This document shows, piece by piece, positions 18,248 to 26,056 of a stretch of DNA of 49,650 bases. The translations under genes were made by a program, and so were the position numbers. Source of the stretch: Firmicutes bacterium UBA1191 (GTDB lineage: Bacteria; Bacillota; Clostridia; Peptostreptococcales; Anaerovoracaceae); the NCBI GenBank assembly GCA_002310095.1, contig DBYH01000020.1, positions 1-49,650 on the forward strand, given 5' to 3'. Within the stretch, counting starts at the first letter, position 1, and each line of letters opens with the position of its first letter. A model generated the notes under the pieces. The model made no database searches. It was not told the origin of the DNA and worked only from the letters and a program-made list of their open reading frames with translations.

Positions 18248-18811
18248 ATGCTTACTTCCCTGCTGTTACTTATAGACACCCCGGAAGAAAGAAACCGATT
18301 TGAACAGCTGTATCACGAGTATGAGCGGCTGATGTTTTACGTTGCGAAAAAACGTCTGGGTGACGATCATCTTGCGGAAGACGCCGTAAATGAGGCGTTT
18401 ATCCGCATTTTTAAAAATTTTGACAAAATTGAGGAAATAGTTTGTCCCCGTACGAAGAAATACGTGGTAGTTATAGTTAGAAATGTCTGCGCGGATATTT
18501 ACGCCAGGAGACATAAAGATAATGAGTTCTCGGCCGGAGACGATCTGGAGTACCTGGCCGAAACCAGTGACTCAAACATAGCCAGCACACAGGACGCCTT
18601 CTTTCAGAAATACGACCTGGGAGTGTTGGGCGCAGCCCTGAAGGAGCTGCCTGAGATATATCAAACAACTCTGTATTTGTATATTGTTGAAGAGAGAAAC
18701 TGGGCGGAGATCGCCGATATAATGGATTGCAATATCGAAACAGTCAAGAAAAGAATATACAGAGCGCGGAGAGATCTTAGGGCCATATTGGAGGTGCATG
18801 ATGGAAAATAA
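18248..18811 (+). CDS. RNA polymerase ECF-type sigma factor
   Basis: 187 aa. Region 2: FEQLYHEYERLMFYVAKKRLGDDHLAEDAVNEAFIRIFKNF and KKYVVVIVRNVCADIYARR (residues about 18-90). Region 4: ALKELPEIYQTTLYLYIVEERNWAEIADIMDCNIETVKKRIYRARRDLR (about 128-180). The ribosome binding site AAAGGATAG is weak and about 10 nt before ATG. The stop overlaps the start of the anti-sigma gene. Sequence outside the motifs differs from the first ECF sigma (15640), so it defines a separate regulon. Confidence 0.92.
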   Translation: MLTSLLLLIDTPEERNRFEQLYHEYERLMFYVAKKRLGDDHLAEDAVNEAFIRIFKNFDKIEEIVCPRTKKYVVVIVRNVCADIYARRHKDNEFSAGDDLEYLAETSDSNIASTQDAFFQKYDLGVLGAALKELPEIYQTTLYLYIVEERNWAEIADIMDCNIETVKKRIYRARRDLRAILEVHDGK

Positions 18812-19481
18812 CAATCTGAAACTTGCACTTATCATGGGCGTCGAAGAAGAGATCTCTGAATATTACGATGCGTCTTACGGACTCGAGCACCGCTTCTCAA
18901 AGCGTTACGAAAGACAGAAGAAACGCATTATTCAGCATGCGGATGAGATGGCGAATGACCGCGGGGTCGTCAGAAGAGCACACGCCAGACCGACCTTCCG
19001 CAGAGCTGTTGCCATTGCCGCGGTAATCGTTCTGATGCTCGCTTCAGCCAGTACGGTTCTCGCGATCGTCAAGCCTGAAATATTCTACAATATCAAAGAG
19101 AAGATCATCGACTGGACGATCACTTTCGACAGCACCAATACCGAGGATACCGCCTTTGAATACATCGTGCCGCCTGTACCGGACGGCTACGAGATAGTCG
19201 CGGAAGATAAGGGTCCGGCTTCCTACTTGCTCACATTCCGCAACAAGGACGGTCAGGAAATAGGATACGAACAGTATACTCCTGAAGGCACTGCCATCGG
19301 ACTGGATAACGAACAGGCACATCCGAGAAAAGAGATGATCGGAGACCAGGAAATCGTCATCTGGGAAAAAGATCAGTATGTGGCGATAATATTCACAGAT
19401 GACCGGTACGTTTATGATATCGACGGAAACTGCGGTCTGGAAACCGTTCATGACGTCGTTGAGAAGATGCTGGAACGATGA
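18801..19481 (+). CDS. Membrane anti-sigma factor with DUF4367-like domain
   Basis: 226 aa from the second of two adjacent ATGs (18798 and 18801), 6 nt after GGAGG. The cytoplasmic N-terminus (1-70) is charged and would hold the sigma factor. One membrane helix follows (AVAIAAVIVLMLASASTVLAIV, about 74-95). The outside part (about 100-226) contains the DUF4367 pattern: PPVPDGYEIVAEDKGPASYLLTFRNKDGQEIGYEQYT and EIVIWEKDQYVAIIFTDDRYVYDI. Overlap with the sigma gene implies coupled translation. It probably releases sigma in response to an envelope cue that is not known. Confidence 0.82.
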   Translation: MENNNLKLALIMGVEEEISEYYDASYGLEHRFSKRYERQKKRIIQHADEMANDRGVVRRAHARPTFRRAVAIAAVIVLMLASASTVLAIVKPEIFYNIKEKIIDWTITFDSTNTEDTAFEYIVPPVPDGYEIVAEDKGPASYLLTFRNKDGQEIGYEQYTPEGTAIGLDNEQAHPRKEMIGDQEIVIWEKDQYVAIIFTDDRYVYDIDGNCGLETVHDVVEKMLER

Positions 19482-19510
19482 CGAAGGACAACTAAAGACA
19501 TAACGAGAGC

Positions 19511-19538
19511 AAAACCCCAGCCGTAAGGTTGGGGTTTT
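19511..19538 (+). terminator. Rho-independent terminator of the ECF sigma/anti-sigma operon
   Basis: AAAACCCCAGCC-GTAA-GGTTGGGGTTTT, a 12-bp stem with one G-T pair ending in a T-run. Confidence 0.88.
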
Positions 19539-19585
19539 ACTAATGCTTATAGCACTGGGAATGTGTTTTAGCGTTCTCTATACTT

Positions 19586-19615
19586 AAATACCGACAAAAG
19601 GCGAATACGGGGACA
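19586..19615 (-). repeat. WATAC-N17-GGGGACA motif, copy 3
   Basis: AAATAC (19586-19591), exactly 17 bp, GGGGACA (19609-19615), followed by TGCTTTTTT. It is closest to copy 1 (both YGAC-AAAGGCG in the spacer) and lies inside the second intergenic repeat. Confidence 0.55.
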
Positions 19616-19645
19616 TGCTTTTTTGTTTTATTGTCACCGACAAAG

Positions 19646-19671
19646 ACCCCGGGGTCGATCCCCGGGGGTTT
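19646..19671 (-). terminator. GC-rich hairpin after the PqqD-like gene
   Basis: ACCCCGGGG and CCCCGGGGGT pair around TCGAT. It lies 10 bp beyond the stop of the 19681 gene on the minus strand and is followed there by TCTTTGTC. The T-run is weak on both strands. Confidence 0.55.
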
Positions 19672-19680
19672 CTGTGTTCC

Positions 19681-20022
19681 CTATTTGTTCAATCGGGAGA
19701 CGAGGCCGTTCCCTTCCAGCTGTTTCATGTAAACCGCCAGCCGTTCATAAAGCGGTTCCGCCTCGTCGCCGAAGGCCTCGCGCAAAAGCAGACCGATCTC
19801 GTACACCGTCCTTTTGCCGTCTATCTGCTGCCATATGAAACAGCCGATGGGTTCCAGATGAACGTGGGTGACCGGAGGTCTGTCGAACAGTTTCTCCGCA
19901 ATGAAGTGGGTGAATCCTTTGTGCCTGATGTGCAGCACCACCTCGTCATCTTCCTTGGCGTCCCAGCGCAGTTCAGGGTTCCGCCGGAAGACATAGTCCA
20001 GATAATTATCCTTCGATTTCAT
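19681..20022 (-). CDS. PqqD-like small protein
   Basis: 113 aa, one PqqD-type domain: an N-terminal beta part (YLDYVFRRNPELRWDAKEDDEVVLHIRHKG) followed by LEPIGCFIWQQIDGKRTVYEIGLLLREAFGDEAEPLYERLAVYMKQLEGNGLVSRL, the usual winged-helix pattern. PqqD proteins carry peptides to radical-SAM enzymes, but no such enzyme or precursor peptide is nearby. Its ATG overlaps the end of the OPT transporter frame by 17 nt, suggesting coupling to it. Free-standing PqqD-like proteins next to OPT transporters may have another role. Confidence 0.75.
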   Translation of the reverse strand: MKSKDNYLDYVFRRNPELRWDAKEDDEVVLHIRHKGFTHFIAEKLFDRPPVTHVHLEPIGCFIWQQIDGKRTVYEIGLLLREAFGDEAEPLYERLAVYMKQLEGNGLVSRLNK

Positions 20023-21360
20023 CCTGCTCTGTCCTGCCTTTTCTCTTCCCTGACATTGCGGATGCCAGTACTGTTCCTCCCATGACCAGCAGCAGAATCA
20101 CGCCGCCGATCTGACCCAGATCCAGCATGCCTGAGAGATCGATGCGCTGGTCGATGTGACTTACGGCGAACAGTGCCAGCAGAATCCCGACCAGACCTTC
20201 TCCTGCGATTAGGCCGGAGGCGTACAATATGCCGTCTCCGATGTCGTCTTCTTTCGCCTTTGTCAATTTGTCCGTGATCAGACGGAGAACTCCGCCGAAG
20301 AATACCGCCATCGTCGTCTGCAGCGGCAGATAGAGGCCGATCGCAAAGGCAAGAGATGAAATTCCGAGAAGCTCCACCGCGACGGAAACAGCCATTCCCA
20401 TGAAGATCAGGGCCCATGGCAGATTGCCGCTCATTACGCCTTCGATGATCATCTTCATAAGCATCGCCTGCGGAGCGGATAACTCTACGGAGCCGAATCC
20501 CCACGCCTTGTTCAGCAGGATCAGAATCGCGCCGATGGCAAGGGCCGCCGCCACAATGCCGATGAGCTCCGCGTACTGCTGCTTTTTCGGCGTCGCGCCA
20601 AGCAGGAAGCCTGTCTTCAGGTCCTGGGATGTATCGCCGGCCAGAACGACGGCTATGCAGATGACGGAGCCGATAGCTATTGCGCCCAGCATTCCGTCCG
20701 GCCCGTTATCGCCAATCAGCTTAAGCGTAACGGTTGCGAACAGCAGCGTGGCTATGGTCATGCCGGAGGCCGGGTTGTTGCTGCTTCCGACAATACCTAC
20801 CATACGGGATGAAACTGTACAGAACAGAAATCCGAAGATAGCGATCAGTACCGCTCCCGGAAGTCCGACCGGGATCTGAGGCATGAGCCACAGCACCAGA
20901 ATAACGCCGATCAGTCCGGCAATGATAATCCTCATGTCCATGTCCCTGGACGTACGCAGGTCGTTGCTTTTATCACTTTTCCTTAGATCCCTGACAGCGT
21001 CCACGAATGTGGAAACGATAACAGGGGCGGACTTGCCCAGACTGATGAAACCTGCAGCCACAACAGCGCCCGCGCCGATGTAGCGGAGGTAGTTTGACCA
21101 GATGCCGATCGCTCCGTCTGTCGCGTAGACCTTTGAGACCGGATCTGTGCATGGGGCAATGACGGCGTCGCCGCCGAAGAACGATATCATCGGGATAAGA
21201 ACAAGCCATCCCAGGATACCGTCAGTCCTACGCGAAGTCCCAGATACGCGTTGGCCGCGCCGAACACGATGGCCAGCGTAACGCCCATGATAATGGACGT
21301 CTTTGTGATTTCCGGCAGCACCTGGTCTGCCGAAATATATGGCTTGAATTCTTTTTTCAT
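20006..21360 (-). pseudogene. OPT family oligopeptide transporter with internal deletion and frameshift
   Basis: The frame starting at 21360 gives the family N-terminus (FKPYISADQVLPEIT, then GAANAYLGLRVGLTVS) and stops soon after residue 50. A second frame resumes the family (ILGWLVLIPMISFFGGDAVIAPC) and runs to 20006 with conserved SSNNPASGMTIATLL, AGDTSQDLKTGFLLGATPKKQQ and a normal C-terminus. Intact relatives have about 640 residues, so roughly 190 residues are missing at the junction (about 21215-21225), together with the reading frame. The remaining 394-codon C-terminal frame could be translated from 21190, but it would lack the first helices. The gene follows the transglutaminase/LRR gene by 15 bp. 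Confidence 0.8.
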
Positions 21361-21375
21361 GCTGTTAATATGCCG

Positions 21376-23637
21376 TTACTTAGTCTTGACCGCTTTCTTT
21401 TCAGACCACTTGGAGTAGAATGTTATTCCATTTGACTTGGTGTACGTTCTGACCTGAACGTAATACTTTTTATTCTTCTTCAGTTCTTTTATCTTCTTTG
21501 ACTCCGATGAGTTCTTTGCCGTTGCGGTCTTCGCGTTGCTCATGTCGGATTTCGTAGAGTATCTGATCTGGTAACCGTTGAACTTCTTCTGATTCTTTTC
21601 GCTCTGTTTTTTCCATTCGGCCTTGAACGCCTTCTTCTTGCCGATGACCTTGAATGAATCCACGTAGTAATTCGCGTAACCAGTAGTTACCACCTTGTTC
21701 TGTTTCACTCCGCACGTTTTGCACTGATCGTATTCGCTGCCGTTTTTAAGGAGCCCTGCAGGATTCTTAATGTGCTTCCAGTCGTGGCCGGTTGCCGGTA
21801 TCACTCTGATGTCTTTAGTCGCGTCACATTTTCTGCAGTGAATGGACTCCGAGCCGTCAGTTGTGCACGTAGCGGCAACATCTGTTGTGTATGTCTCCTC
21901 CCAGTCATGATTTGCAGGAGGAATCGGCCTTGTCTCTTTTTTGGCCCCGCATACTGTGCAGTATATCGACTCTGCTCCATCCTCAGTGCATGTTGCCTCT
22001 TCATCCGTCGTATATGAATCGCTCCACTGGTGGTCGTTTATCATAAAGGTTACTTCAGTTTCACCCACGTAATCGCCCATGCCGGCAACTGTAACAGACG
22101 CCTCACCTACAATCGTGTTCGATTCCGATACGGAATAATCAGCGCCTTCCTTCAGGGTCGTGTCCCCGTCCTTGACCGTAATTACAGGCTGTATAGGTTT
22201 CCCTGTGATGTGGTATTCTTCCTGTTCAATGCTTACATCGCAATCATTTATCGATTTCCAAAGCTTGTAATTAACATTGTTTTCGACGGCATAGGAATGA
22301 GCGGCGCTGCCCTCGCTGCAGTAAATGCACAGCGCCCTGCAGCTGACAAACGCGCCTTCTCCAATGCTGGTTACGCTGTCAGGAATGGCGATGCTCTGCA
22401 AGCTGGTGCAGTTGCCGAAAGCAATAGATCCAATGCTGGTCAGACTTTCTGGAAGCGTTACGCGTTCCAGGCTCTCGCACCCGAAGAATGTCTGAACTCC
22501 GATTTTGGTCACGCCCTCCGGAATCTCAACGTGCGTAATGCTTTTGCATTTGTCAAAGGCCAGATTGCCTATGGATGTCACGCCCTCTGGAATCGTGATA
22601 CCCTCCATTTTGCCGCACTCATAGAACGCGAAACCGCCGATGCTGGTCAGACCATCAGGAAGCGTGATGCCCGTAAGATTGCCGCAGCCCCTGAACGCGT
22701 CATTTGCTATGGCGCGTACAGGAACCCCTGAAAAGTCCTGCGGTATTCCCACTGTTTCAATGTCTTTGTCGTTTTGAGAAACAAAGGTTATCCCCCACAG
22801 ACTTGTATCCGGCCACTTTGCCGTAGACCTTTCAGTCTGAAGGTTATATGTTGTTTCACTGCCCTCAATGATCATCTGGAGTTTTTCATTATACTCGTGA
22901 TGCGTTAGTTCGGATATTCTGTCCACGCTCAGATCAAAGTAGGCGTCCGTATGAGGCTCATAGTATTTCTTGCCGTCCAGACACGCGTTCCTCGATCCCC
23001 ATGTGGCGTCGAAGAATATCCACTTATTATCCTGGCTGTCCCAGGCGGCGTTGAAGGCGTGGGTCTGGCTCGTCACGTATATGCATGAAACATCAACGCA
23101 GTTCAGGAAAATGGCGCACAGCTCGGCATACCCGCGGCAGACAGTAACTCCGCTTACCCAGGCGGCGTAGTCGTTGTCACAGTGCGTTGTATATCCGTCA
23201 TAATAGTCATAGTTATAATATATTTCCTCAGCAACCAGATCGTATATCGCTTTCATTTTTTCATAGTCTGTGCTGCATTTAGCTGTTGCCTTTTCCGCGA
23301 CATTCGTCATCGTACTGATCTGGTCCTCGGTCAGATTGTACTTGTCGATCGTGTGTTTATAGTATTCGACGTCCGCGTAATTGTTCATGAGTTCACGCAG
23401 CATCGTATGCGCCGCTTTGTTTGCCTCTATGAGATCGGCCGAGAGCGCCTTTTTCTTCGGAATCTCTCTCAGGCTCGGATCTATGTCGGCCGCACACATG
23501 TAATACTCGGATCTGTCGGTCTGAACTTTTGTATCCGACGTCTCCTTATCATGTGTAATGGCACCAAAAGAGGTTACTGGCATGAACGCAGTAATCATTA
23601 TGATCGTCAGAACCCATAATAGCGCGGTCTTTTTCAT
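21376..23637 (-). CDS. Secreted transglutaminase-like / BspA leucine-rich-repeat surface protein
   Basis: 753 aa. The signal peptide is MKKTALLWVLTIIMITAFMPVTSFG. A transglutaminase-like (papain-fold) domain spans about 100-230 with the full catalytic triad: Cys167 in GVTVCRGYAEL, His193 in TSQTHAFNAAW and Asp210 in FDATW. About 300-440 are BspA-type LRR_5 repeats (LPDGLTSIGGFAFYECGKMEGITIPEGVTSIG). An Ig-like segment covers about 465-530. Two repeats with paired Cys-x2-Cys (YCTVCGAKKE, HCRKCDATKD) follow, then a FnIII-like end (about 640-753). It may process or crosslink surface or host proteins. GAGAGG lies 7 nt before ATG, and a near-consensus promoter precedes it. Confidence 0.88.
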   Translation of the reverse strand: MKKTALLWVLTIIMITAFMPVTSFGAITHDKETSDTKVQTDRSEYYMCAADIDPSLREIPKKKALSADLIEANKAAHTMLRELMNNYADVEYYKHTIDKYNLTEDQISTMTNVAEKATAKCSTDYEKMKAIYDLVAEEIYYNYDYYDGYTTHCDNDYAAWVSGVTVCRGYAELCAIFLNCVDVSCIYVTSQTHAFNAAWDSQDNKWIFFDATWGSRNACLDGKKYYEPHTDAYFDLSVDRISELTHHEYNEKLQMIIEGSETTYNLQTERSTAKWPDTSLWGITFVSQNDKDIETVGIPQDFSGVPVRAIANDAFRGCGNLTGITLPDGLTSIGGFAFYECGKMEGITIPEGVTSIGNLAFDKCKSITHVEIPEGVTKIGVQTFFGCESLERVTLPESLTSIGSIAFGNCTSLQSIAIPDSVTSIGEGAFVSCRALCIYCSEGSAAHSYAVENNVNYKLWKSINDCDVSIEQEEYHITGKPIQPVITVKDGDTTLKEGADYSVSESNTIVGEASVTVAGMGDYVGETEVTFMINDHQWSDSYTTDEEATCTEDGAESIYCTVCGAKKETRPIPPANHDWEETYTTDVAATCTTDGSESIHCRKCDATKDIRVIPATGHDWKHIKNPAGLLKNGSEYDQCKTCGVKQNKVVTTGYANYYVDSFKVIGKKKAFKAEWKKQSEKNQKKFNGYQIRYSTKSDMSNAKTATAKNSSESKKIKELKKNKKYYVQVRTYTKSNGITFYSKWSEKKAVKTK

Positions 23638-23691
23638 TTCTGAACCTCTCTAGGTATTTGAACTCATTGCGCTGGATATTTATGCGTCTAC

Positions 23692-23720
23692 ATTATACTT
23701 CCATTTAATATGACGGTCAA
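23692..23720 (-). promoter_or_regulatory. Sigma-A promoter of the transglutaminase/LRR gene
   Basis: Minus strand TTGACC (23715-23720), 17 bp, TATAAT (23692-23697). The -35 box lies only 10 bp beyond the stop of the upstream lipoprotein gene. Confidence 0.8.
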
Positions 23721-23729
23721 TTTGCCGCG

Positions 23730-24275
23730 TCAATCGGTGAACCGGATCGATTCCAGCACGTCGCGGAAGTCCGCTTTCTGCTCCTCTGTGATCGCGGCTC
23801 CGTCGTAGTTTTCCATTCCGACCATTATCACATAATCATGATACGCAAAGACAGCCTCTATCACGGATTGCTCCCCTGTTGTCGATTCGTCCGTGTCTAT
23901 GCCTATAGGATAGATGAACGCGTCAGAATCAGCGTTTTCGATGGCCTTCTCCTCCGCGATAATATCTTTCGTATCTTCGTACCATTCCTCGAATGTTTCG
24001 TCAGAACCCATAACTGCCTTGCCCTTGTATGACATTATCATTATGAATATGGTGGCCTCGCCTTTTCCGTAATGAATGCTGATCAGTTCTCCGCCGTCCT
24101 CATTTCTGACGACGTTAGGTTCCTGCTCATATCCGTCGGGAATATCCACCTGCATTATTTCTTCTATCCCTTTGCCGCTTAAGTCGCACGTTCCGGTGTC
24201 ATCGCTTCCCGAAGTACACGCCGTCAGGCACAGCATCGCAATTATTAAGGCTGCTATTACTATCCGTTTTTTCAT
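23730..24275 (-). CDS. Lipoprotein of unknown function
   Basis: 181 aa with a lipoprotein signal (MKKRIVIAALIIAMLCLTAC, lipobox LTAC, lipidated Cys20). The mature domain of about 150 residues has the pattern MQVDIPDGYEQEPNVVRNEDGGELISIHYGKGEATIFIMIMSYKG, acidic and mixed alpha/beta. It somewhat resembles small clostridial lipoproteins with a PsbP/DUF-like fold, but I do not name it. The ribosome binding site AAGGAAAG is 7 nt before ATG. It is divergent from the PadR operon, and a 30-nt palindrome lies in its leader. Confidence 0.8.
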   Translation of the reverse strand: MKKRIVIAALIIAMLCLTACTSGSDDTGTCDLSGKGIEEIMQVDIPDGYEQEPNVVRNEDGGELISIHYGKGEATIFIMIMSYKGKAVMGSDETFEEWYEDTKDIIAEEKAIENADSDAFIYPIGIDTDESTTGEQSVIEAVFAYHDYVIMVGMENYDGAAITEEQKADFRDVLESIRFTD

Positions 24276-24306
24276 CGTTACTTTCCTTCAGCTGTCTCAA
24301 TGCTCA

Positions 24307-24336
24307 AGAACAGAGTACCGGCCGGTATTCTGTTCT
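24307..24336 (-). promoter_or_regulatory. 30-nt near-perfect palindrome in the lipoprotein leader
   Basis: AGAACAGAGTACCGG pairs with CCGGTATTCTGTTCT with only one G-T position. It begins about 7 nt after the predicted transcription start and ends 31 nt before the ATG. It could be a dimeric-regulator operator or a 5'-stabilising hairpin. Confidence 0.6.
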
Positions 24337-24349
24337 GTTATTTGTTCAT

Positions 24350-24378
24350 AGAATATCACAGCCATCTGAAGCTGACAA
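24350..24378 (-). promoter_or_regulatory. Sigma-A promoter of the lipoprotein gene
   Basis: Minus strand TTGTCA (24373-24378), 17 bp, TATTCT (24350-24355). It is back to back with the padR promoter 21 bp away. Confidence 0.65.
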
Positions 24379-24398
24379 TAAAGCGGCGAAGTGGTCTC

Positions 24399-24456
24399 TT
24401 GACAATATCGTTAAACGATATTATAATGGCCGCAGGAAATATCGTTAAACGATATT
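24399..24456 (+). promoter_or_regulatory. padR promoter with two identical operators
   Basis: TTGACA (24399-24404), 17 bp, TATAAT (24422-24427) is a consensus promoter. The palindrome AATATCG-N5-CGATATT fills the spacer exactly (24404-24422) and occurs again at 24438-24456, just after the transcription start and 2 bp before the GGAGG ribosome binding site. The two copies are 34 bp apart. The arrangement predicts tight autorepression by the PadR protein coded directly downstream. Confidence 0.88.
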
Positions 24457-24469
24457 ATGGAGGTCCATC

Positions 24470-24787
24470 ATGCCAAAGAAAGCTTTGGAACCAATAACTG
24501 AATCGATGTATTACGTTCTGCTCTGTCTGCATGAGAAGAATATGAACGGATCGGAAATCGCGGAGTGTGTCCGTGCTTTGACTTCAGATCGTGTCCGTCT
24601 CGGACCCGGAACGTTATATTCGATCCTTTCAACCTTCGAAGAGGAAAACATCATTAAAAAACTGGACGCTGAAGGAAGAAGAATTCCTTACTGCATGACC
24701 TCAAAAGGTGAGGAGTTGTTTCAGAAAGAAGTTCAGCGTCTCCGGAAATGCATAACTGATATTGAGGGGATAAAGGTGATATCATGA
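24470..24787 (+). CDS. PadR family transcriptional regulator
   Basis: 105 aa winged-helix repressor (ITESMYYVLLCLHEKNMNGSEIAECVRALTSDRVRLGPGTLYSILSTFEEENIIKKL). The LGPGTLYSIL motif is the PadR recognition region. It lacks the long C-terminal coiled coil of PadR-s1 proteins, as usual for the short class. GGAGG lies 6 nt before ATG. The stop overlaps the DUF2812 start by 4 nt. It probably binds the two palindromes in its own promoter and controls the DUF2812 gene with itself. The inducer is unknown. Confidence 0.92.
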   Translation: MPKKALEPITESMYYVLLCLHEKNMNGSEIAECVRALTSDRVRLGPGTLYSILSTFEEENIIKKLDAEGRRIPYCMTSKGEELFQKEVQRLRKCITDIEGIKVIS

Positions 24788-26025
24788 ACAGGGAAAAGAC
24801 GAAATACACTCCTTTCGGGGTATATGAATATGAATACATGGAAGCGTGGCTTGAAGATATGGCCCGGGAGGGCTGGATGCTGAAAAGCATGTTCACTTGC
24901 TTTGCAACCTTTGAGGAAACTGACCCACGCGAATTGCGGTTCAGGATCGTTCCCAACGCTGCCTTTAAGGCGGAAGATGAAGAGATATCATTCTATGAGG
25001 AGAACGGCTGGCATTTTGCGGACTGCAGCAGAGGACTGAACGTGTTCTACTGTGAAGATCCTCAGGCACCAGAGCTGTTTACAGATACCAGAAGCTTCTC
25101 GAAGCGGACAAGGAATTATGCGATTGGCGCCGCATTATCTGTATTGGCATTCGGATACATGCTCTGGATGGTTCTCTCAAGTTCGCGTGACGTCTACTCT
25201 GAAGGCATTCTTCATATGATTCATGAAATGGGAGCTCTGTATTTTCTGTCGTTGTCTGTGCTGGTTGTCACGGTTGTCATCGTTGGCATTCGGTCTATGA
25301 TAAAATACGCCCAGCACGCGAAGCGCATAGCCCGAGAGCAGAAAATAGAGGGTAAGCGGAATTATCGCAGGCTGGCTGCCGTGAATAAAGCGTGGGCATT
25401 GGTCGCATTGGCATGCGTAGTAGGCCTGATTATCGGAGGGGCAATCGCGGCATTCGATTTTGATGATACTCCTGCGGTTCAGAACAAACATCATCCTGTC
25501 AGCCTGGAACAGGTGGACACTGAATTCAGCAGCGCAATGGACACCGTATTAGATATGGAGGAAAACGGTCAGTGGGCGGAAAGCTATGACTACTGGGTCG
25601 AAGAGAAACACACCGTTCTGTTTTCTGAATACAGAGAAGTGCAAGCGGATTATTCAGATTCCTATATCGACGCCGATACGGACACCTTACAGAAACACAA
25701 TGACCCGGAGGGGACGCCGTTGTTATCTGAAGAACACTATTATTGGGGCATATATGCAAAGGCAAGATCCGAGAAGGTCGCCGAGCGCTATTTGGAAGAA
25801 AGCTGGCAGTCCGTCATCAAAGAAGACAAGGTAGACAAGCTTGGAAGCGACGAAAAGTCACTTTCCGCAGAGGGTTTTGACACGGCGGAATATCTCCGGA
25901 CGAATGACATAGGATATCAGTACCTGTTCCTGCGCAGGGGCAAAGAAATCGAATACATCTGTTACCTGGGTCCGGAGAATCTGGAAGACCACGCCGAGGC
26001 AATCATGAAAGACCTCAGCGATTGA
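24784..26025 (+). CDS. DUF2812 membrane protein
   Basis: 413 aa. The N-terminal DUF2812 domain (FGVYEYEYMEAWLEDMAREGWMLKSMFTCFATFEETDPRELRFRIVP, residues about 11-60) is followed by three membrane helices (IGAALSVLAFGYMLWMVL, YFLSLSVLVVTVVIVGI, LVALACVVGLIIGGAIAAF, about 118-230). A C-terminal extracytoplasmic domain of about 180 residues follows. DUF2812 genes are regularly found right after a PadR regulator, as here (ATGA overlap). The biochemical role is not known; a membrane stress or antibiotic response role is often suggested. Confidence 0.85.
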   Translation: MNREKTKYTPFGVYEYEYMEAWLEDMAREGWMLKSMFTCFATFEETDPRELRFRIVPNAAFKAEDEEISFYEENGWHFADCSRGLNVFYCEDPQAPELFTDTRSFSKRTRNYAIGAALSVLAFGYMLWMVLSSSRDVYSEGILHMIHEMGALYFLSLSVLVVTVVIVGIRSMIKYAQHAKRIAREQKIEGKRNYRRLAAVNKAWALVALACVVGLIIGGAIAAFDFDDTPAVQNKHHPVSLEQVDTEFSSAMDTVLDMEENGQWAESYDYWVEEKHTVLFSEYREVQADYSDSYIDADTDTLQKHNDPEGTPLLSEEHYYWGIYAKARSEKVAERYLEESWQSVIKEDKVDKLGSDEKSLSAEGFDTAEYLRTNDIGYQYLFLRRGKEIEYICYLGPENLEDHAEAIMKDLSD

Positions 26026-26056
26026 AACGAATAAGAAACACGAGGTCCGAAATTAT

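Larger units (their letters stand above)
19508..19648 (+). repeat. Intergenic repeat element, copy 2
   Basis: Homologous to 17361-17541: the same ordered blocks AGCAAAACCCC, GGGGTTTTAC, CTTATAGC, AATACCGAC-AAAGGCG, GGGGACA, CTTTTTT, TGTC-CCGACAAA. It lies directly after the anti-sigma gene, as copy 1 lies directly after flavodoxin. The two copies enclose the sigma locus as direct repeats. Confidence 0.6.

Noticed and set aside
18444..18452. TTTGTCCCC inside the second sigma gene
   Set aside because: Lies within conserved coding sequence and has no GTATWT block at 17 bp.
19615..20085. Plus-strand frame opposite the PqqD-like gene (156 codons)
   Set aside because: Starts inside the intergenic repeat and is antisense to a recognisable PqqD domain.
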